Source: Pleurodeles waltl | Lineage: Eukaryota; Chordata; Amphibia; Caudata; Salamandridae | DNA length: 64,000 bases | Direction: 5' to 3' | Assembly (NCBI RefSeq): GCF_031143425.1 | Contig: NC_090447.1 | Location: 848,661,760-848,725,759 of the forward strand | Shown: piece by piece, positions 57,221 to 64,000 of the stretch | Numbering within the stretch: position 1 is the first letter of the stretch | Layout: each line of letters opens with the position of its first letter | The notes under the pieces: model-generated | The model's database searches: none | Seen by the model: only the letters and a program-made list of their open reading frames with translations | What the model was told of the DNA's origin: nothing | Program-made: the position numbers and the translations under genes

Positions 57221-59046
57221 ATGTGGGAGGCAATAACATCGGACTCCTGGGTCATCAGCATTGTGGGGAAAGGCTATGCCTTGCAGGAGTTTCCACCCTC
57301 CATCCCGCCCCGTCCATCCTTCTGTTCAGAAGAACATCTCCTGTTATTAGAACAGGAGGTTCTAGACCTCCTTTCAAAGGGTGCAGTAGAGTTGGTTCCC
57401 GAGCAGGAAAGGGGTCAGGGTTGTTATTCAAGATACTTCCAGATCCCCAAGAAGGATGGCCGATTGAGACCAATCCTGGACCTGAGGATTTTGAATTGGT
57501 TCCTCAAACAGGAAAAGTTCAAAATGCTGACCCTAGCTCAGGTACTTTTGGCGTTGAACGAAGGAGATTGGATGGTGTCTGTCGACTTGCTGGATACTTA
57601 CTTTCATATCCCGATTCTCAAGTCGCACAGGAAGTATCTCCGGTTTGTGGTGGGATCGCAGCACTATCAGTTTGCGGTCCTTCGGTTTGGTCTTACTTCA
57701 GCACCTCGAGTCTTCACGAAGGTGATGGCGGTGGTTGCAGCTGAGCTCTGAAGGAAGGGGATAGCGGTATTTCCTTACCTGGACAATTGGTTGATCAAAG
57801 CCAAGTCTCCAGAGCTCGTGCTGCGTCACCTGCAGTCGACAACCCAGTTGTTGTTCGATCTGGGCTTTTTGGTGAACATGCCCAAATCTCACCTGGAGCC
57901 CTCTCAGCGCCTCCTGTTCATAGGGGCAGTACTGGACACAACATTGAATCAAGCCTTTCCTCCACCTCAGCGGATTCAGGACATTCAGGCGTTGGTTCCA
58001 ATGTTTCAAAGTGGAGCGGTCATTCCAGTCCTCAAGGTCCTTCGTCTGCTCGGTCTGTTCGCTTCTTGCATTCTGTTGGTCACTCATGCTCGCTGGCACA
58101 TGAGGGCTCTTCAGTGGCGCCTCCGAAAGCAGTGGACTCAGCGCAAAGGGGATCTCGAGGGATCGGTAAAGATTTCCAGAGACGCTGCCGTGGATCTTCG
58201 ATGGTTGGTTGCGGACGGCAATCTTTCCCAAGGGAGGCCGTTCTCGCTACCTCCTCCAGTGGCCACAGTGATAACGGATGCTTCCACTCTAGGGTGGGGA
58301 GCTCATCTGGGGGTCATTGGTCTCCAGGGGAACAGATGTTTCACATAAATCTGTTGGAATTGCGTGCGATACCTCTGGCTCTCAAGGCCTTCCTCCCTTC
58401 CCTTCGCGGTCAGTCAGTTCAGGTCCTGACAGACAACACTACCGCGATGTGGTATATAAACAAGCAGGAAGGAGTAGGGTCGTACCTTCTCTGCAGAGAA
58501 GCTCTGTGGCTATGGTCCTGGGCAAGGGACCATCGGATTTGCTTGGTAGCAAACCATCTGGCCGGAGTCTTGAACGTGCGTGCGGACAGTCTCAGTCGGC
58601 ACTTCTCGACCGATCACGAGTGGCGTCTTCATCCAGATCTAGCCCGGCAAATCTTCCAGATGTGGGGATTCCCTTGGGTAGATCTTTTTGCCACTCGGGA
58701 CAACACGCACTGCCAGTTGTTCTGCAGCCTCCAGTATCCGGTGCAAGGAACGTTGGGGGACGCGTTTCAGATGTCCTGGTGCGACCAGTTGCTTGACGCG
58801 TTTCCCCCCATACCTTTGATTCCTTGGGTTCTGAGGAAAATTCGCCAAGACCGGGCCCAAGTCATCTTAATAGCTCCGGATTGGCCAAGGAGGGTATGGT
58901 ATTCAGATCTTCTCCAACTCTCTCTGTGCTCCCCGCTCCGTCTCCCTCACAGGGCAGACCTTCTCTCGCAATCGCAGGGGCAGGTTCTACACCCCCACCT
59001 CCAGAGCCTGCACCTTCATGCCTGGAGATTGAACGGGGCAACCTGA
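57221..59046 (+). pseudogene. DIRS-B reverse transcriptase / RNase H, one stop and one frameshift
   Basis: RT motifs are YFQIPKKDGRLRPILDLR, MVSVDLLDTYFHIP (catalytic Asp), LRFGLTSAPRVFTKV, and FPYLDNWLIKA at about 57769. The last has Asn where the second Asp of YxDD is expected. A TGA at 57749-57751 interrupts the frame, which continues to 58348. RNase H has VITDASTLGWGAHLG, then a frame change near 58320-58335. INLLELRAIPLALKAF, LTDNTTAMWYINKQ and a RADSLSRHF segment follow (D, E, D, D set). The C-terminus overlaps the recombinase gene in another frame. Confidence 0.9.
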
Positions 59047-60073
59047 GTTCCTTTTCTCTCCCACCTGAGGTAGTGGATGTTATTTTATGGGCCAGACGAC
59101 ACTCCACTAAATCTATCTACGCTAGCAGGTGGGCTAAATTTGTGAATTGGTGTGGAGAGAGGCAAATTGATCCCTTACGTGCCCACTTATCGGATATCTT
59201 CTCTTTTGCTTTGTCCCTGGCACAGAGGGGTTGTGCAGTTGCGACAGTTAAGGGTTACTTGTCGGCTCTGTCGGCCTTTCTGTGTCTGCCTGACCAGCCT
59301 TCTTTATTTAAATCTCCTTTAGTGTTAAGGTTTTTAAAGGGCCTGACTAATAGATATCCTCGCACTCCTTTCATTATGCCTCAGTGGGATTTGAACCTAG
59401 TTTTAACGTTTCTTATGGGCTCACCGTATGAGCCGATGCATTCTTGTCCCTTGAGGCTATTGGTGTTAAAAACCGTTTTCCTTGTTGCTATTACTTCAGC
59501 TAGGAGGGTGAGTGAGCTGCAGGCTCTTTCTGTTAAGCCCCGTATACATCCTTCTATAGGGGTAAGATGGTGTTGAGGACCAAGGCTGCTTTCTTGCCGA
59601 AGGTTGTTTCACCCTTCCATATGGGTCAGTCTATTACACTCTCCTCTTTTTATCCTCCACCTCATCCTTCGAAAGAGGAAGAAAGACTGCATCGTTTGGA
59701 CCCGAGAAGAGCGCTGAGCTTCTTCGTCGACAGAACGAAGGAGTTTAGATTGGAAGATCAACTCTTCATCTGGAACATGGGAAAGAGGAGAGGAAGGGCA
59801 GTCCACAAGAGAACACTCTCCAGGTGGGTCATTCTTTGCATTAAGCTGTGTTAAGATCTTGCAAAGAAGGAACCCCCTGATGGAACAAGAGCTCATTCCA
59901 CCAGAGCTAAGTCGGCCTCTTCGGCCTTGGCTAGGGGTGTTCCTGTGGTTGACATCTGCAAGGCCGCAACTTGGTCATCCCTCCACACTTTTGCAAAGCA
60001 TTATTGCTTAGACTCGGAGGTTAGGAGGGATGGCCATTTTACACAGTCGGTGCTGCAGGATTTCTTGGTTTGA
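58824..60073 (+). pseudogene. DIRS-B tyrosine recombinase, one frameshift and one stop
   Basis: The N-terminal part includes WAKFVNWCGERQIDP, ATVKGYLSALSAFLCLP and LRFLKGLTNRYPRTP (core-binding). The catalytic part has ITSARRVSELQAL (catalytic Arg, about 59500), a frame change near 59560-59575, and KRTLSRWVILCIKLC followed by a TAA at 59852-59854. The same frame then gives RAHSTRAKSAS (H-x-x-R) and FAKHYCLD (Tyr), ending DFLV then stop at 60071-60073. DIRS uses this enzyme instead of an integrase to insert circular cDNA. Confidence 0.9.
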
Positions 60074-60121
60074 CCATTCAGGCACCCTCCACCGAGTGCG
60101 GTACTGCTTTGGGACTCTATT

Positions 60122-60230
60122 CAATGAGTGAGGAATCCACAGGTAGTTGTATCCATCAGAAAAACGAGTTACTTACCTTCGGTAAGGCCTTTTCTGGTGG
60201 ATACACTAGCTACCTGTGGATTCCTCACGG
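60122..60230. repeat. DIRS-B internal complementary region
   Basis: This segment is the reverse complement of the right end joined to the left end. It has gtagttgtatccatcagaa (left end inverted), cgagttacttaccttcggta (right extension inverted) and ttctggtggatacactagc (right repeat inverted). In DIRS replication this region templates joining of the ends into a circle. Confidence 0.9.
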
Positions 60231-60259
60231 TCCCACCGCCTCCCCGTTGCCTGTCTGGT

Positions 60260-60538
60260 CTTACCAAGAGATCCTTGGGTGAGCTCCTGTTGGTAATATG
60301 TTGTTTTTATATGTATATGTATATATATAAAAAAAAAAATAATAATTGTGATGATGTATTTATAAATAATGTATATGTATATATTTTTACATAATTGCAT
60401 ATTTATGCTAATGTTTTCTCTATTTGACTTAATTAAATGTTATGATATAAGATTTTATTTGAGGCATTTGTTTCGGTTGTATATATATTTTGTTTGTATT
60501 TGCCTGTTTCATCTCAAAGGCACGCAAAAAATGTTGGT
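60260..60538 (+). other. AT-rich 3' untranslated part of DIRS-B
   Basis: The sequence is TA-repeat rich (tatatgtatatgtatatata, then an A-run), with no coding signal. Confidence 0.6.
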
Positions 60539-60749
60539 ACTGACGTCAGCACGCCAGCGAGGACCTCTTATTGCCTGCATGATGTCAGACGGCGTCGCGT
60601 GGGCAATTATGACGTCCTCGTCGACGTGCAGAAGCTAGGAAGAAAATTTCCATCAGAAGCTGCGCATGGGGAAAATTCAATGAGTGAGGAATCCACAGGT
60701 AGCTAGTGTATCCACCAGAATAGGCGTTACCGAAGGTAAGTAACTCGTT
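60539..60749 (+). repeat. DIRS-B right inverted terminal repeat with extension
   Basis: Complementary to the left repeat from actgacgtcagcacgcc to gtatccaccagaa, then a 30-bp extension ending gtaagtaactcgtt that the internal complementary region also contains. Confidence 0.85.
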
Positions 60750-62790
60750 CTTTTCTATCTTTTCAATATTTAGCATGACATAAGTCACTTCTTCCTTAGC
60801 CATTAGTTGTTGTTGTTGCATTAAATTAAAAGTAGAAAATATTTCCCTTGCGCTGACAAGTTGCCAGGGAACGCCACCTGCCTTCAATGTTTTAAGTGTC
60901 CAACCCAGCTGCATAATGGACCTTAGTTGACCTGTCCATGGTGTAAGGAAGACATATCTGTTTGTATTATGTCTGCTGCAGAAGAGACAATGTTATTTAA
61001 GGTGTATATCGAGTCGGACAGGGTATTAATCCCATTATCTACCACATCTAATGCACTCTGTAAATTATCTTGGTCTATTTGCCTTAACCGGGCAGCAGCT
61101 TCTTGTTGGGAATGCTTCCAAATTTCATTATATACTTCATATAAGAAGCGCCTTCTGCATTGTTTTCTGGGGCCCAGCAGGAAGTCCTGTAAGTCGGTGG
61201 TATAAGACAGGAGACTGAGGTGTTCTCTAACTGCATCTAGTGAGGAACTCTTTAACCATTGCTTGCATAGTTTCCCTACACTGTATGTTGTTACTATACC
61301 GGCATGTTCGGACGATATATAGCGAGGGTCCAGCCTACTAGTTCTAAAAACCCCCAGTGGAATTTCTAAAACGTTTATGACACCCATTGGTATCTATTGG
61401 CCACAACAACCACCCACCAGGACGTGACAGTGAAACATTAAACGTGGCATTCTGGACCCATTCATCAAGCTGGTCTCCAGTTGCATTTATATATTTTTGC
61501 TATTTATGACATTTTGCAGGGGCAGGAATACTGGGCGTGTTCAATTCCTAAATCTTCGCTAAGCCTAAACAACTTGTTTGTTGCACAGTTTCATTTAAAA
61601 AAATAATTTGAACAGGTATCAGGCATTCTTTAATTGAAGCTTCCTTCCCCCGTATTTGCCAATGTCTAGTTCTCCACACACTTTTTAAGTCAATCGACTT
61701 CAGCCAATATTCACAGGCTTCTATAGTCAACCGGGAAACAAAGGAATCTGAATAAATACATTTTGTATTTGTTAATAATATGCGTATGTTTTCTGCAGGT
61801 GGTATTTTAAAATAATATGACTCACATTTTTAACATCATGCCCAGAAAAATATGTAAACTTTTCAGAATATGTTTTAGAACTCCCTTGCAGTGGAGTCGG
61901 ACATTGCACCCATTGCATGTAATTGAAAACAGTCTTTGGGGTACTTGCTCTGTGGATGAAATGGTGCCGATAATAATTATAGCTAAACATATCACCATAC
62001 TTGTCTTCAGATTGATAAACATCTCAGTTTTCAAATACTGTGTGATACTGCAATTCAGTCATCGAATCAACTGTTTTCACATCCCAATCATCAGAAACAA
62101 CTCCGGGTATTATAATATCGTTCATTGAAAGTTTAAACACATATGGTAATTGAATGACCTCTGTGGGGCCCTATACAGCAAATGTTACTTTATCTCAAAC
62201 AATCCCATCAGGAATCGGTATGGCAGGAATGTTCTCAAAAGACAAGCCTCTGCGGACCTTGTGAGAAGAAAAATGTGGTTTTAGAACCTCATCCAATAGT
62301 TCAACAGTTTGATCTTTCAGGAAGAAAATGACCATGTATTAACACAAAGAATATTATAACAAACCCAATCCAAAGCAGGAAAGCCAGTACAGTCAAGGAA
62401 AGCCACAGATAGTTCCATGGAAGAATAAAGTAAGTTGTTTTAAGCCAATTTATCAGCTTACGTGTTTTTGACAGTTCAGGTGTCGAAGAGGCGAATGAGT
62501 CTGAAACGTTGTCATTGATGTCGGCAAAGTATCCAGAAGTAGTACATGCAAAAACTGGAGCCGTGTTTTTAGGTGGAGTGGGTGTTTCCCGTGGTGGCTC
62601 AGAGTAGATGACGCCATCCGTCTGTGTTGATGTTGTGTCAAATCGATCAGTAATTTCTGTATTGTCTGATTTCAGTGGAACTAATGCAAGATCATTTTCT
62701 ACTCTCCCAAGCTTGGAGAGGTTTCAGTGTTGCTGCTTACTTACAACTTGTAGAGGAAATTCTTGACCAGTAGTGAGAGGTATTCGGGAA

Positions 62791-63986
62791 CTACTGGCTG
62801 TTCCTTTTGGTCAGCTGTGCAGGATCGGCCACATGGTGTAGTTTGACATTGTCGATGGAGACAAAGCGATTTTCTTTGGCACCTGCCAACAGTGGTAGAA
62901 TGACAGTTCTGGTACCGTGTATTCCTAAGACTGGGACTGGTGCACTATAAGAAGGACCAAACTCCTTTTTCACAGCAACCTTTTCACATACTAGATGCCC
63001 AACTTTAGGAATCCATCCTGTAGGCATTACAGGTACATCCTCAATTCCTGTGGAGGCAGCACTGGCAGAAGTGTTGTCATCATGGAATTCTTGTATTTCC
63101 TGTAAGACAATGACACGTTCATTTATGTCAGAGGGTGTTTCTGCCGCCTCCACGCAAGGATCTTCAAGATCTGGAACATACATTTGAGTTCCAAACAGGC
63201 ACTCATATGAAGTACGACCCCCCAGGGACCTTCTAGGCAGATTGTTAAGTGCTCTCTGGGCTCCATACAGGTGATTAAGCAAACTACGACCCGTACCTAA
63301 GACTCTGGCTGTTAAGGATTGCTTTAAATCATGGTTTAATCACTCCACAGCACTATTTCCCTCAGGATGAACTGGAGATGAGTACTGCAGTTGGTCCCCC
63401 AATGAAGCCATGGCATCCCTAAATGTCCTTGAGGCGAAAGCAGGGCCCTTGTCCGAGTGGATAGCAGCAATGGCATATGTACCGATAAAGACTTGCAAAT
63501 CTTTAATAATCCAAGCGTCAGCCGAGCATTGTGGCCACACCCATAGAAATCTGGAGCAGGAGTCAACAGCGACTAAGATGTATTTGTATGCACTGTCTGG
63601 TGTTAGGGGACCGGAATGGTCCAAGTACACACATTGTAAAGGTTTGTTGGAAATTAGGAGGAGTGTCTGGGGTGGGAGCTTAGCATTGGAAACTTTAATT
63701 TGTTGACAGATGTCACAACAAAGGACATACTGCTTGGCCTCTTTGTATAGGCCCGGCCACCAATAACAGACTTGTAGCAATGATATTTTAGCCGCCACAC
63801 AGCATGGGCAGATGCTACCCCCTCATGTGCTGCTTTAATCAACTCTGGTCTTATATCTTTGTTGGGAATACCTTGAACCCCTACGCCTGGTATCTTGACC
63901 TCAGTGTTTAGACAGCCTCCTATTCGGTAGGAATATTTAGAAGGGAATGCTTTTGGATAGGGCGTACCATCAGCCGTAGCTTTCAC
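62791..63986 (-). pseudogene. pol: ERV pol 3' end: integrase
   Basis: The minus strand encodes an HHCC zinc-binding domain (HEGVASAH then CDICQQIK), with a frameshift near 63790-63800. The catalytic core has YLDHSGPL (Asp), HSDKGPAF (Asp) and PEGNSAVE (Glu). A stop at 63340-63342 follows immediately. The same frame continues with LPRRSLGGRTSYECLFG and an SH3-like C-terminal part (GHLVCEKVAVKKEFGPSY, RFVSIDNVKLHHV). It would integrate viral DNA; the lesions make this copy inactive. The reading continues beyond the window. Confidence 0.85.
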
Positions 63987-64000
63987 GGCAGCCCATATGT

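Larger units (their letters stand above)
54809..60749 (+). mobile_element. DIRS-B: nearly complete DIRS-type retrotransposon inserted in ERV env
   Basis: It has inverted terminal repeats (54809-54988, 60539-60749), an internal complementary region (about 60122-60230), gag, RT/RNase H and a tyrosine recombinase overlapping RNase H. There is no clear target duplication, as expected for tyrosine-recombinase insertion. The env frame runs up to one edge and resumes at the other. Only a few disabling changes are present: a stop and a shift in RT/RNase H, and a shift and a stop in the recombinase. Confidence 0.9.
53800..62740 (-). pseudogene. env: ERV env remnant, split by DIRS-B
   Basis: The minus strand begins near 62740 with an acidic segment, then a hydrophobic leader segment (about 62335-62440). 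Degraded surface-unit pieces follow (61380-62300). A GPRKQCRRRFLYEV stretch at about 61140-61185 gives a basic, furin-like cleavage site. A helical part runs to about 60755, where DIRS-B starts. Left of DIRS-B, 54325-54806 continues with a Cys-rich ectodomain, and a strong membrane anchor (SITLAIIVGILLLLFF) lies at about 53945-53995. Many stops and shifts, for example near 60920, make it nonfunctional. A long membrane-spanning leader is a foamy-virus Env trait. Confidence 0.65.
49125..64000 (-). mobile_element. Endogenous retrovirus, 3' half (foamy-like), carrying nested DIRS and Penelope-like insertions
   Basis: Reading leftward from 64000, the order is integrase, env with leader and membrane anchors, a 3' region with a small ORF, a polypurine tract and the 3' LTR ending at 49125. 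A zinc-binding integrase with D, D, E motifs, a long Env leader with a membrane segment, and extra sequence between env and LTR suggest a spumavirus-like ERV. The assignment is an inference; an epsilon-like or other class is possible. All genes are broken. gag and the 5' LTR are outside the window. Confidence 0.7.

Noticed and set aside
60128..60394. Short open frames across the DIRS internal complementary region
   Set aside because: They follow inverted terminal sequence and have no coding character.

Overview
No host gene, tRNA, rRNA or CRISPR array could be supported in this window. Almost all of it is transposable-element (TE) sequence of vertebrate type. The mix points to a giant-genome amphibian, most likely a salamander or newt: DIRS tyrosine-recombinase retrotransposons, L1 LINEs, Gypsy-type long LTRs, Harbinger-type DNA elements with a Myb/SANT gene, Penelope-like pieces with hammerhead-like motifs, and a foamy-like endogenous retrovirus (ERV). 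The organism call is an inference from TE content. All family calls rest on motifs read by eye.

Layout. 1-3862: right part of a Harbinger-type element with a broken Myb/SANT gene, tandem arrays and a terminal repeat. 3941-4640: two diverged 350-bp tandem units. 5493-8455: a 5'-truncated minus-strand L1, split by a 579-bp element (7517-8095) that is nearly a continuous chain of perfect hairpins. 8460-14718: two LTR-like repeats and an unassigned stretch. 14719-19692: a degraded Gypsy element whose 3' LTR (here called LTR_A, TGTAGGAA...TTCCTACA, about 2.7 kb) recurs three more times. 20311-26875: a nearly full-length plus-strand L1 inside an LTR_B-type repeat.

27782-41290: one DIRS element (DIRS-A) broken by a MITE, two solo LTR_A copies in opposite orientation, and a third solo LTR with a perfect 5-bp target-site duplication (TSD). 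One of the LTR_A copies itself carries a Penelope-like segment with a hammerhead motif. 41291-49124: unassigned sequence plus another solo LTR_A.

49125-64000: the 3' half of a minus-strand ERV (integrase, env, 3' LTR). Its LTR contains a 3.05-kb Penelope-like insertion built as an almost perfect 1252-bp palindrome and flanked by a 14-bp TSD. Its env is split by a nearly intact 5.9-kb DIRS element (DIRS-B) with inverted terminal repeats, an internal complementary region, gag, RT/RNase H and tyrosine recombinase.

The nesting gives relative ages. The ERV predates DIRS-B and the palindromic Penelope-like element. DIRS-A predates all its LTR insertions. The most unusual items are the hairpin-chain element, the palindromic Penelope-like insertion, and hammerhead-like motifs in two different Penelope-like sequences.
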